From: Pedobacter sp.
GTDB taxonomy: Bacteria > Bacteroidota > Bacteroidia > Sphingobacteriales > Sphingobacteriaceae
Reading direction: 5' to 3'
Length of the DNA stretch: 64,000 nt
NCBI RefSeq assembly: GCF_031119335.1
Contig: NZ_JAVHXT010000001.1
Coordinates: 470,548 to 534,547, forward strand
Part shown: positions 42,514-51,410 of the stretch, piece by piece
How positions within the stretch are numbered: position 1 is the first letter of the stretch
How the letters are laid out: every line of letters starts with the position of its first letter
The notes under the pieces: generated by a model
Database searches by the model: none
What the model saw: the letters and a program-made list of their open reading frames with translations, nothing else
Told to the model about the DNA's origin: nothing
Made by a program: the position numbers and the translations under genes

Positions 42514-44913
42514 TTATTGGTCATTTACTTTAAAAGGTATTTTTAAGGATAGCACTACGTTTCTGCTTGCTTCTGGCAATTCAATTAGCCGATAAAAGCT
42601 AGTGTGATTAAGATATTTGGCATCAAATAGATTTTGAACTTGCAAACTCATATCTACGTTTTGTTTGTTAAAAACCAAGCTGCCGCCAAGCTGTAAATTC
42701 ACTATTTGATAGCCCGGTGTTTTCTTTTCTGGCGGAACGATATTCTCTTGTCTTGCAGTTAAGCGATAATCCACAGAGAAATACGTGTTGCTTAATTTTT
42801 CACCTAATTTTGGCGACCACGTTAAATTGAGCAAAGCAGATGGAGCAGGAGAGAAGGGTATCGTAAAGCCTTTCTTATCTCCCGAAAGCTGTTCGCTGTA
42901 CAGATATTCACCTAAAAACTCAGTGCTTAAACTTGGTAGCAATTGATAATTAACTTTCAATTCGGCACCGTAACGCACTACGCTACTTTGTTGGTATTCA
43001 AAAACTTGATTTCCTGCTCCGTAAAAGCGATCGTGGTAAGGTGTAGGGTTCAGGTAAATGTAGTTGGGGAAATAGTTGTAAAACGGATTGAAATTAACAG
43101 ACCATTTTTTCTCTGTCCAAGTAATTCCAAAATCGGCTTGGTAGGCAACCTCTGGATCTAAGTTTTCATTTCCTCTCTCAAAACTGAAATAGTGGTAGTT
43201 TACGCCGTTTGCAGCTAACTCTTTAGCGATAGGCATCCTAAAACTCTTGCCAATATTTGCTTTAACATTTAGCTTTCCAGGATTATAATTGGCACCAACC
43301 GACCAAACAAAACTGTTAAAGTTTCTAGAGAAATCTCTGGTTCTGGTTAATACTTCCTCTGTTTTAATACCATTTACTTCACGTTGAGAAGGAAACCAAT
43401 CGTCATATCTTTCAAATTGGTAAGTGCCATAATCATAGCGTAATGCGCCGTGTAATATCAAATCATTGTTAATGATATATTTATCGTAAGCAAACAGACC
43501 AGCATTAAATTGTTGAAAAGCTGGGATTAAAAAACTCCACCCGCTAATGTTATTGTCTTGATAATCTCCATTAAATCCAATCTGTAACTGATGCTTGTTG
43601 ATGCTAAAGCTATGCCTTAAGTTTCCAGAATAAATAGACTTGTGGTAAACCCGTTCCAAATTAATGGGGATAGACATATTTGTAGGATAAACTGGCGGCA
43701 TAAAACCATGTGCGGTGTAATGATTAAATTCCTGTCTATAATTATGTTGGAAGCCCAATTCTAGTTCGGTTTTACTATTTGAATGGTTAAACTCAGTGCG
43801 ATTAATCAACTTAAAGTGATTAACAGTCTGGTATGGTAACTGAATATCACGATCAGAGGCGTCATGTAAAGCTTCATCCACATTGCGTGGTTCTAAACCG
43901 TGTGCATTGGCGAAAAATCCAGTTTTTGCATAGCTATTGCTAGCATAAAATGCTGTTTTAAAAGTTTTACCGACATAGCCTGTGCTAAAGTGTAAGCCCG
44001 TTTCTCTTCCTGCAGTATTGCGTAATTGGTTGTTATGCAGATTTACAGCATAGTCGTAAACGTAAACTTTGTCTGTTGGTACACGGTAGTCTGCATAGTT
44101 TTGATAGGTAACTCTACTATCGAAAAACCATTTTTTATTACTGCCAAAGAGATTTACAGAACCACCATAATGTTTGTTATTGGTTTTGCCGATCAAATTA
44201 ACGCTGCCCCCCAAGTCTTGATTAAGCGGTACGGAAACTGGTTTCAAATTAATAGCGCCACCAATGGCATCAGAACCGTAAACAAAAGAGGAAGGGCCTT
44301 TAATTACTTCTATCTCGCCAGCCGCAAACTGGTCTATTTCCAGACCGTGATCGGCGCCCCATTGCTGCCCTTCGTGCTTAATCCCCTTATCTACCACCAC
44401 CACACGGTTAAATCCCATACCACGTATCAGGGGTTTCGATTGCCCAGAGCCAATGCCAATACTGCTAATTCCAGGTAATCTATCAAGTGTTTTCATCAAG
44501 CTCCCGCCCAGATGGCGCTGCACAAATTCTTGGTCAACAATGTCGATATTTCTCGCTTCGCTACTTTTCCTAATGGCTTGCGCATTGGTATTAATTTCAA
44601 CTGTTTTTAACTCGGTAACTTCAGGCTTTAACTTTGCATGAAAATGCTGTTCTCCTTTACTAATTTGAATGCGTTTTTCGTAATCAGCATAAGTTTTGGC
44701 TTGCACTTTTAAGTTGTAATTACCCAAAGGGATGTCCTTAAAAATTGCCGTGCCAGAAGCGTCAGTGTAAACCTCAATAGTACGTAGCCAAACTTTAGCA
44801 CCTTGTACTGGATTGTTTTGAGCATTGCTTACATATACCGAAACATCAGTGTTTTGCGCCAAAGCATAGCTTGCCAAAAAGCAGCTAAAGAAAAATGCAT
44901 ACCATTTCTTCAT
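42514..44913 (-). CDS. TonB-dependent outer membrane receptor, probable metal uptake
   Basis: A 799-residue receptor: signal peptide (about 1-19), a carboxypeptidase-like regulatory domain (about 22-100), plug (about 115-225, with GSLMKTLDRLPGISSIGIGSGQSKPLIRG and VIKGPSSFVYGSDAIGGAINL), and a beta-barrel. It lacks the SusC signature and has no SusD partner. The receptor type (close in layout to metallophore/zinc/copper receptors) together with four adjacent His-rich exported proteins points to metal acquisition. The metal cannot be deduced. It leads the minus-strand set 44913-41080. Confidence 0.85.
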   Translation of the reverse strand: MKKWYAFFFSCFLASYALAQNTDVSVYVSNAQNNPVQGAKVWLRTIEVYTDASGTAIFKDIPLGNYNLKVQAKTYADYEKRIQISKGEQHFHAKLKPEVTELKTVEINTNAQAIRKSSEARNIDIVDQEFVQRHLGGSLMKTLDRLPGISSIGIGSGQSKPLIRGMGFNRVVVVDKGIKHEGQQWGADHGLEIDQFAAGEIEVIKGPSSFVYGSDAIGGAINLKPVSVPLNQDLGGSVNLIGKTNNKHYGGSVNLFGSNKKWFFDSRVTYQNYADYRVPTDKVYVYDYAVNLHNNQLRNTAGRETGLHFSTGYVGKTFKTAFYASNSYAKTGFFANAHGLEPRNVDEALHDASDRDIQLPYQTVNHFKLINRTEFNHSNSKTELELGFQHNYRQEFNHYTAHGFMPPVYPTNMSIPINLERVYHKSIYSGNLRHSFSINKHQLQIGFNGDYQDNNISGWSFLIPAFQQFNAGLFAYDKYIINNDLILHGALRYDYGTYQFERYDDWFPSQREVNGIKTEEVLTRTRDFSRNFNSFVWSVGANYNPGKLNVKANIGKSFRMPIAKELAANGVNYHYFSFERGNENLDPEVAYQADFGITWTEKKWSVNFNPFYNYFPNYIYLNPTPYHDRFYGAGNQVFEYQQSSVVRYGAELKVNYQLLPSLSTEFLGEYLYSEQLSGDKKGFTIPFSPAPSALLNLTWSPKLGEKLSNTYFSVDYRLTARQENIVPPEKKTPGYQIVNLQLGGSLVFNKQNVDMSLQVQNLFDAKYLNHTSFYRLIELPEASRNVVLSLKIPFKVNDQ

Positions 44914-45097
44914 CAGAAAATTGAGAATTGTAGCATTGATGAATAAATGAAAAATCTAGCTTAACAGCTTAGAAAACTCCCATAGTTCATCAAAAACATC
45001 AAATAAATTGGAATACCTTAAAGGCATTCGAGTAAAAAATAATTGGATTGCGGCATTAAAACCATGCGAAGAGCATCGGCAGCCGTTTAAATAGAAA

Positions 45098-45448
45098 TTA
45101 GCTCAAAAGGCTAGGAGGCCCTTTGTTAGAGAAGTTTTGTAAGGTAAACTTATAAATCCTTGTATAAACAAATGTGTTTAATTCAGCGCAAACATCAGTT
45201 GGAATGTCAATTACAGGTGGATGTGACATCAAGATTTGCTTGCCTTTAATTTCGGCAGTGTATTCACAAATCAAACATTTTTCTGCTGCGCTAGAAATAG
45301 ATTTTTCTGTAGTAGTTTTTACAAAACTTTCATCGGCATGATGCGAGTGAAGCGTTTGTATGAATGGAATAACGAGAAATAATATCGCCAATAAAGTACT
45401 AGCAAATTTCTTCGCTACTTTAAGCTCGTATGTATTTCTTCTTTTCAT
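45098..45448 (-). CDS. small exported protein with HSHH and CxxC
   Basis: A 116-residue protein with one N-terminal hydrophobic helix (about 15-33), then TLHSHHADE and, in the middle, KCLICEYT (a CxxC). ATG at 45448 is chosen over a GTG at 45457. Small exported proteins with this layout commonly precede metal-related TonB receptor genes in Bacteroidota. It lies 185 bases upstream of the receptor gene in the same direction. Metal sensing or scavenging is an inference. Confidence 0.6.
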   Translation of the reverse strand: MKRRNTYELKVAKKFASTLLAILFLVIPFIQTLHSHHADESFVKTTTEKSISSAAEKCLICEYTAEIKGKQILMSHPPVIDIPTDVCAELNTFVYTRIYKFTLQNFSNKGPPSLLS

Positions 45449-45588
45449 TAATGACACAAAGTTGCAATTATTTCTTCTTTAAAAGAAAAAGAATTTCACT
45501 TTGTGGTTTTTTTTGACCTATAAATGTATAGCTGTAGCGGATAAAATGCATCACTACAGCTATTTATAGCTTTTAAGAATAATTGCAA

Positions 45589-45903
45589 TTATTTTGTTGC
45601 TTCTTTCTCAGTTTTCTTTACAGCACGTGGTTTTGCCACTTTTTTCTCTGCTGCAACTGGTGCAACTTCCTCAGTTTTTGCAGCAAGAGCTTCTACTATA
45701 GGCTTTGCAGTTTTATCAATTTCTTTAGAAAATGCCGAAGCGGTTTTTTCTATCAATTTTTTTAGCTTCTTATTCGGCTCAGCAAAGGTGCCAACTAGCG
45801 TAGTTAATTCAGTAATTAATGCGGCTTTAATTGCTTTTTCGGCTTGTTTACGATTGGTTTTCAGCTGCGCTTTTTGCTGCGCTCTCTGTTTGTCTTTCTT
45901 CAT
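45589..45903 (-). CDS. lysine/alanine-rich hypothetical protein
   Basis: A 104-residue basic protein. An N-terminal half of amphipathic helix (KQRAQQKAQLKTNRKQAEKA) leads to a C-terminal tail rich in Ala, Lys, Val and Glu (EEVAPVAAEKKVAKPRAVKK), reminiscent of histone H1-like or nucleoid-associated tails. There is no signal peptide. It stands alone between the metal cassette and a long gene-free stretch. DNA or RNA binding is only suggested by composition. Confidence 0.6.
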   Translation of the reverse strand: MKKDKQRAQQKAQLKTNRKQAEKAIKAALITELTTLVGTFAEPNKKLKKLIEKTASAFSKEIDKTAKPIVEALAAKTEEVAPVAAEKKVAKPRAVKKTEKEATK

Positions 45904-46504
45904 GGATTAAGCTTTTTTGCAAAGCTAGGGCATTAACGGGTTAAGTGTATATTATCATTATGTTAATGTTAAGTGCCGGTGTTAACATTGGGTTGATTTT
46001 GCTGCGCAGTGGTCAGTTTGTCAATAGTCATGCTTTAAAAAACAACCAATGACCAAATTCCAATAATCAACCAGCAGTATCGTCAATAATAGCTATTTTC
46101 TCTCCCTTTCAGGGAGAACCGAGTTTACGAGTTCATTGATACCATTAAGAAGTTAAATAATCATCAATAAATACCCAAATGGCAGAGAGGGTTTGTTTGG
46201 AAACCTCATACTAGCCCTCCCGACTATTCCTATCTTTCCTCCCCCTTAAATCCCCCTCCAAAGGGGGACACACGGTGCTTAAGCATTTTGCATATCCCCC
46301 TCTTCGAGGGGGCAGGGGGAGGAAAATAATATTTCCCAATATTTGTGTTCACACGATAGGAATGGTCGGGACAGGTACTCCTTAAAAAGTAGAGGGAATA
46401 GGTTAGTGCTAAAATGACCTAAATCACTTTTTAATCTGACCAACCTACCCCTAAAAAGTGTGCTGTGTCAATAATTTTGGCAAAAAGTACATTTCAATCA
46501 TTTT
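45904..46504. other. 600-base gene-free region
   Basis: No convincing CDS. It contains a large nested inverted repeat (46218-46371, listed separately). A -7-like TAATTTTG (46472-46479) lies 25 bases before the start codon of the gene at 46505, without a clear -33 partner. Confidence 0.5.
46218..46371. repeat. nested 154-base inverted repeat
   Basis: The outer 17-base arms (46218-46234 and 46355-46371) match inversely at 16 of 17 positions. Inside lie CCTCCCCCTTAAATCCCCC on the left and GAGGGGGCAGGGGGAGG on the right, plus local hairpins CCCCCTCCAAAGGGGG and CCCCCTCTTCGAGGGGG. It is non-coding and resembles a MITE. Confidence 0.65.
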
Positions 46505-48268
46505 ATGGTTCATCAATTTCATATCCCAGTTTTAGGTCTAGGTTTTTCTATAGATACACCGTTAAAGGTGGCTCGTTACGGTATCTCTTCGGTAGTTTCT
46601 ATCGTAGATGATGAATTAACCGAACGGATGCGTAAATATCATTCTCAAATGAACCTTTTAGAATATCATCCTATTACCAAAAATGAGGAAAATTTTAGAA
46701 CAAAACGTATTGCCGCCTACTTAAATTTGCTGCAAAGCTTAGTCGATGAGCAGTTTGAAGCACTGAAACAACAAGATTTTGTTGCTGGAAGTGATATTTG
46801 CAGGTATTTTGAGCTCTTGCCAGAAGGTTCTGTAATTAAGCATGGCTACGAATTAATGATGGAATATCCGGAAGGGGCGAGGAAGAAGATTTTTCAAGAC
46901 CGTTTGCGCCAACGTATGAAGAAGGGCAACATCGATGTCAACATCATGGCTAAGGTTGATAAGTTAAATTTTACTAAAGATGGAACTTACCTTGGTGATG
47001 AAAATACAGATGCATTATCGGCGCTGAGAGCTTTTGTAGAAAGTGATTTAAATGCTTCGGTGGTGCTTTCTGCAGGTATGAACCCACGTTTGTACAGTTA
47101 TATCGAAAAGTTTGACGGTTTTGTGCCTAACAGCATAGGTGAATTTAAAAAACGCATTATCTTAAAAGTTAGCGATTTTCGCTCTGCACTAATCCAAGCC
47201 AAATTTTTAGCAAAAAAGGGCCTTTGGGTTTCAGAATTTAGGATCGAATCTGGTTTAAATTGCGGTGGGCACGCTTTTGCTACCGACGGTTATTTGTTAG
47301 GCCCTATTTTGGAAGATTTTAAGCAGAACCGTCTTAAAATGCAGGATGAATTGAAAGGGCTTTATATCAAAGCATTGGCTCTAAAGGAAATCAGTTTAGA
47401 CGTAATTCCACAACAAAGAATTAGCGTTCAAGGCGGAATTGGAACAGCAAAAGAAAACGAATTTCTATTGAAATACTACAACTTAGATGCTACTGGTTGG
47501 GGAAGCCCATTTTTATTGGTGCCAGAAGTCACCAATGTGGATGAAAATACCTTAAACCAACTTGCAGATGCCAAACAAGAAGATTATTACTTAAGTAATT
47601 CATCTCCGTTGGGTGTGCTTTTTAACAATTTTAAATATAGCAGCGCCGAGCAGCTTCGTTTAGACAGAATTGCAGCTGGCAAGCCGGGCAGTCCGTGTAC
47701 AAAAAAATATTTGGTGAGCAATACCGAGTTCACCAAAGAGCCAATTTGTACTGCGTCGCACAAGTATCAGAAAATGAAAATTAAGCAATTAGATAGTCAG
47801 AACTTAGATGCGGTTGCCTATAAAGAAGCTTTTGATACTATTACAGAGAAGGTTTGTTTGTGCGAAGGTTTATGTACTTCTACCTATATCAAAACCAATA
47901 TGTTAAAGCCTAAAGAAACTAAGGCAGTGGCTATTTGTCCAGGCCCAAATTTGGCATTTTTTAATAAGGTTTATTCGTTAGATGAAATGGTGAAGCATAT
48001 TTATGGTAGCGTGAATTTGTTGGAAAAAGTGCAACGTCCGCATGTTTTTATTAACGAACTGAATTTATATATCGATTATCTACAAACTGAAGTTCAATTG
48101 TATTTCAAGAATATCAACGATAAGAAAAAGAAACACTTGGATGGTTTTAAAGACCAATTACAAAAGGGGATAAGCTACTACAAAGACTTGTTCAATGATA
48201 TTTCAAGTCAGAGTATTTTGAAAGAACTAATGGTGTCTGAAACTAGGCTTTCGAATACCAATATTTAA
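46505..48268 (+). CDS. TIM-barrel-like protein, possibly nitronate monooxygenase-related
   Basis: A 587-residue protein I do not recognise with certainty. Residues ~1-370 have an FMN TIM-barrel flavour: IPVLGLGFSIDTPLKVARYGISS at the start, FRIESGLNCGGHAFA in the middle and a phosphate-binding-like SVQGGIGTAKE near residue 310, as in nitronate monooxygenase and IMP dehydrogenase-type enzymes. The C-terminal ~200 residues carry six cysteines, including CLCEGLC, so a metal or Fe-S site is possible. No signal peptide. It lies 64 bases before the PAS kinase gene in the same direction, and may be regulated by or act with that system. Confidence 0.55.
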   Translation: MVHQFHIPVLGLGFSIDTPLKVARYGISSVVSIVDDELTERMRKYHSQMNLLEYHPITKNEENFRTKRIAAYLNLLQSLVDEQFEALKQQDFVAGSDICRYFELLPEGSVIKHGYELMMEYPEGARKKIFQDRLRQRMKKGNIDVNIMAKVDKLNFTKDGTYLGDENTDALSALRAFVESDLNASVVLSAGMNPRLYSYIEKFDGFVPNSIGEFKKRIILKVSDFRSALIQAKFLAKKGLWVSEFRIESGLNCGGHAFATDGYLLGPILEDFKQNRLKMQDELKGLYIKALALKEISLDVIPQQRISVQGGIGTAKENEFLLKYYNLDATGWGSPFLLVPEVTNVDENTLNQLADAKQEDYYLSNSSPLGVLFNNFKYSSAEQLRLDRIAAGKPGSPCTKKYLVSNTEFTKEPICTASHKYQKMKIKQLDSQNLDAVAYKEAFDTITEKVCLCEGLCTSTYIKTNMLKPKETKAVAICPGPNLAFFNKVYSLDEMVKHIYGSVNLLEKVQRPHVFINELNLYIDYLQTEVQLYFKNINDKKKKHLDGFKDQLQKGISYYKDLFNDISSQSILKELMVSETRLSNTNI

Positions 48269-48332
48269 GATTTGTGATGACCAAATCTGCTAAAATAACT
48301 ATCTTGGCGGCACACAGCCGATACACTTTAAA

Positions 48333-49526
48333 ATGGAAAGAGCCAAATTGTTAAACGCGATTATAGAGAATGCAATTGATGGAATTATTACCATCGATGA
48401 ATTTGGAATAATAGAACATATTAATCCATCAGCGTTAGCACTTTTTGGTTACGATAGAGAAGAGGTTACTGGTAAGAACGTTTCGATGTTAATGCCTCAG
48501 CCAGATAAAGCAAGACACGATCAATACATCGCAAACTATCGTCATAGTGGTCATGCACACATTATTGGTATAGGTAGAGAAGTGCAGGGGCAGCGTAAAG
48601 ATGGTTCGGTTTTTCCGTTCAGGTTAGGCGTTAGCGAAGTTAAATTTTCTGATAGAAGGATTTTTACAGGTTTTATCCACGATTTAAGCCGACAGAAGGA
48701 AGATGAATTGAAGATTAAAAGCTATACCGAAGAGCTTGAAAGTAAGATTAAAGAACGTACGCAAGACCTCATCAAGTCTATCAATGAACTGGAAACTGCG
48801 AAGGAACATGTAAGTGCATTGTTTGAGAAGGAGAAGGAGCTTAACCAATTAAAAACTAGATTTGTATCAATGGCTTCTCATGAGTTTAGAACGCCGCTAA
48901 GCTCTATCCAATTATCAGCTTCGCTTATCGATAAATATACCTCAAAAAATGATGCGGCAAATGTTGAAAAGCATACGATGAAAATCAAAAATGCAATTAA
49001 CAACCTAACCACTATCCTCAACGATTTCTTGTCTTTAGAAAAGTTGGAAGCGGGCAAGGTAGAGCCTACCGCCAATTGGTTTAACGTAATTGCATTTGCC
49101 GAGGAAATTGTGGAGGAAATGCAGCTCATCAGTAAACAGAACCAACTTATTGTCTACGAACATACGGGCACAAGTGCACAGGTTTTTTTAGATCATAACT
49201 TGTTGAAGAACTGCATCATCAATCTAATTTCTAATGCTATAAAGTACTCTGGTGAAGATACGATGATCCAATTTAATACCAAGCTTAAAGAAAACGAATT
49301 GATTGTAGAGGTAAAGGATAACGGCATCGGCATTCCAGAGATTGACAAGATCAACTTATTTGAACCATTTTTTAGAGCACATAATACCGGCGATATTCCT
49401 GGGACGGGATTAGGTTTAAATATCGTAAAACGATACGTAGGTTTAATGAATGGCACCGTAAACTGCCAAACCGAACAAAATAAAGGAACTACATTTACCC
49501 TCCATTTTAATTTTAACCATCATTAG
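48333..49526 (+). CDS. PAS-domain histidine kinase, FixL-like
   Basis: A 397-residue soluble kinase: one PAS domain (about 5-118), a coiled-coil linker (about 120-172), HisKA with phospho-acceptor H183 (MASHEFRTPLSS) and a HATPase_c domain (about 285-395, with NAIKYSGED, DNGIGI and GTGLGLNIVKRY). The PAS domain matches rhizobial FixL around the heme: H62 (RHDQYIANY) is at the position of the heme-ligating histidine and R82 (IIGIGR), exactly 20 residues later, at that of the distal arginine. Oxygen sensing is therefore plausible, though non-heme PAS proteins can share this motif. A response regulator gene follows 39 bases later. Confidence 0.88.
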   Translation: MERAKLLNAIIENAIDGIITIDEFGIIEHINPSALALFGYDREEVTGKNVSMLMPQPDKARHDQYIANYRHSGHAHIIGIGREVQGQRKDGSVFPFRLGVSEVKFSDRRIFTGFIHDLSRQKEDELKIKSYTEELESKIKERTQDLIKSINELETAKEHVSALFEKEKELNQLKTRFVSMASHEFRTPLSSIQLSASLIDKYTSKNDAANVEKHTMKIKNAINNLTTILNDFLSLEKLEAGKVEPTANWFNVIAFAEEIVEEMQLISKQNQLIVYEHTGTSAQVFLDHNLLKNCIINLISNAIKYSGEDTMIQFNTKLKENELIVEVKDNGIGIPEIDKINLFEPFFRAHNTGDIPGTGLGLNIVKRYVGLMNGTVNCQTEQNKGTTFTLHFNFNHH

Positions 49527-49565
49527 GGAAGCGAAGAACATCCTAATGAAATATAATTTAGCGCA

Positions 49566-50594
49566 ATGAAAAAAGTTTTAGTAATTGAAGACAACGACGA
49601 CATCAGGGAAGGCACAGTAGAGATTTTAGAATTGGCAGGTTACGAGGCGGTATCGGCAAAAAATGGTAAGATAGGCGTAGAACTAGCGCTTAGTTCATCT
49701 CCAGACATCATTTTATGTGATATTATGATGCCCGAGCTTGACGGTTATGGCGTACTTTATCTACTTAGTAAAAACCCAAAATTGGCTAATATCCCTTTCA
49801 TTTTTATGACGGCGAAGGCAGAAAGAGCCGATATGCGTAAAGGGATGGAAATGGGGGCGGATGATTACCTTACGAAGCCTTTCGACGATTTAGAACTGTT
49901 TAACGCTATTGAGAGTAGGTTGAAGAAGAAAAATCAGACAGTAGGTTTTAAATCTGGTCCTAAAGATTTACAGACCATTTTTTCAGAGCTAAAACAAAAA
50001 GGAAAAAGTAGAAGTTATGCCAACAAACAGGTAATTTATGTAGAGAACGATGAACCTAGTTATCTGTATTTTATCAAAAGTGGACAGGTGAAAACTTACA
50101 AACGCTTTAAGGATGGAAGGGAGTTGTCGTCGAATATTTATAAGGATGGAGATTTTTTCGGTTACGAAAGTTTATGCTGTGGTGTGCCTTACGCAGATAA
50201 TGCAGCAACTTTAGCCGATACCGAATTACTACTTATACCTAAGGCAGATTTTATGGATGCTTTGCTTAATCACCAAGAAATGGCTACAGCTTTCATCGAA
50301 TTGCTATCTGGAAATATTCGCTTTAAGGAAGACCAGATGCTAAAACTTGCTTATTTTTCTGTGCGTAAAAGAGTGGCCGAAGCTCTGGTTCAGTTATCTA
50401 AAAAGTTTGCTCCAAATAACGAAGACAGCTGTACACTCAAAATTTCGAGAGATGATTTAGCTGCCTTTGTAGGTACTGCAAGCGAAACTGTAAGTCGTAT
50501 GCTAGCTGATTTTAAAGAAGAAAAACTGATTGAGAAACACGGCAATGCTATTTATGTGGTTTCTATAGAGAAATTAAGTCATATTAAGCAATAA
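49566..50594 (+). CDS. response regulator fused to CRP/FNR-type regulator
   Basis: 342 residues in three parts. The receiver domain (about 1-120) has phospho-acceptor D52 (LCDIMMPELDGYG), the Thr at MTAKAERADM and Lys at TKPFDDLE. A cyclic-nucleotide-binding-like beta-barrel (about 145-255) contains GDFFGYESLC. A CRP-type winged helix (about 265-335) contains SRDDLAAFVGTASETVSRMLADF. Such REC-CRP fusions join in one protein the roles of FixJ and FixK. No FNR-type cysteine cluster is evident at the N-terminus. It probably receives phosphate from the adjacent PAS kinase. Confidence 0.88.
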   Translation: MKKVLVIEDNDDIREGTVEILELAGYEAVSAKNGKIGVELALSSSPDIILCDIMMPELDGYGVLYLLSKNPKLANIPFIFMTAKAERADMRKGMEMGADDYLTKPFDDLELFNAIESRLKKKNQTVGFKSGPKDLQTIFSELKQKGKSRSYANKQVIYVENDEPSYLYFIKSGQVKTYKRFKDGRELSSNIYKDGDFFGYESLCCGVPYADNAATLADTELLLIPKADFMDALLNHQEMATAFIELLSGNIRFKEDQMLKLAYFSVRKRVAEALVQLSKKFAPNNEDSCTLKISRDDLAAFVGTASETVSRMLADFKEEKLIEKHGNAIYVVSIEKLSHIKQ

Positions 50595-50615
50595 ATTGGT
50601 AAAGTGGCAGGCAAA

Positions 50616-51257
50616 TTACTGCGTTGCCACTTCTCCAGGTCTCGTGCTTTGTGATCCAGTTTCATTTGCCTTGTTGAACAGCGTTGTAGTTTCAGCCTGC
50701 TGCGAATGAATAGGAGACATCGAATTCTTCGCAAAATCTTTAATTACATCGCTTTGTAAATGCGCCGCTTCTTTAAATAAAGTTGTAAAAGATGCTTGCA
50801 ACATCTGCATTTTTTGCAGCACTTGCTGATCTAATGTTGGCGAACCCAATTGTTTAATCGCATCTAGCTCTTTTCGCTGGGCCTCAGACACGTTTCGCTC
50901 TAAAGTTAAGCCTTTCCCTTTGGCAATGCTTTCAATGTCTGTAAGCATTTTTTGGTAGCCGGGTGTGATTTTTTTTGCGAAGTTACGTAAAGCCTCATCC
51001 TTACTTTTAGCAGCAGCTGTAGCAAGTTCAATAGTGTACAGGCTTTGTGAGTAAGCAGAAATGATGAATGCTTTTTCGCCGCCATCCATGTTGATATCGG
51101 CTGTGTTTACCTGCGCTTTGGTCGTTACATCAATATTAGAATCTACTTCTTCGGCAGCGGTGTCGCGATGTTCTCTTTCTGATGAATTTGTGCAAGAGGC
51201 GGCAAGCATTATGGCTGCTGTTGAGCCTAAAACCATTATTTTATTTAGCTTAATCAT
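50616..51257 (-). CDS. DUF4142 lipoprotein
   Basis: A 213-residue lipoprotein: from ATG at 51257 the signal peptide ends LAASCTNS. The frame extends 15 codons further upstream, but that would bury the signal. The mature domain (about 60-190, with KAFIISAYSQSLYTIELATAAA and a helical bundle) fits DUF4142, a ferritin-like four-helix family of unknown activity. It converges on the response-regulator gene, their stops 21 bases apart. Confidence 0.75.
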   Translation of the reverse strand: MIKLNKIMVLGSTAAIMLAASCTNSSEREHRDTAAEEVDSNIDVTTKAQVNTADINMDGGEKAFIISAYSQSLYTIELATAAAKSKDEALRNFAKKITPGYQKMLTDIESIAKGKGLTLERNVSEAQRKELDAIKQLGSPTLDQQVLQKMQMLQASFTTLFKEAAHLQSDVIKDFAKNSMSPIHSQQAETTTLFNKANETGSQSTRPGEVATQ

Positions 51258-51410
51258 AATTGTTATAGTTGATATGTTTTCATATAACCATTTTCTGTTC
51301 AATTTGATTGCGGAAATTTGAAATTTCTCACCGGAACTTCAAATGCTGTCTTTCCCCAAAAAAATATCAAATTTTCAAACAATAACGTATTAAACGCTAT
51401 TAAATGAGGT

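Noticed and set aside
50602..50632. Stem AAGTGGCA/TGCCACTT between convergent stops as a terminator
   Set aside because: No T-run follows on either strand, and the right half lies within the coding end of the DUF4142 gene.
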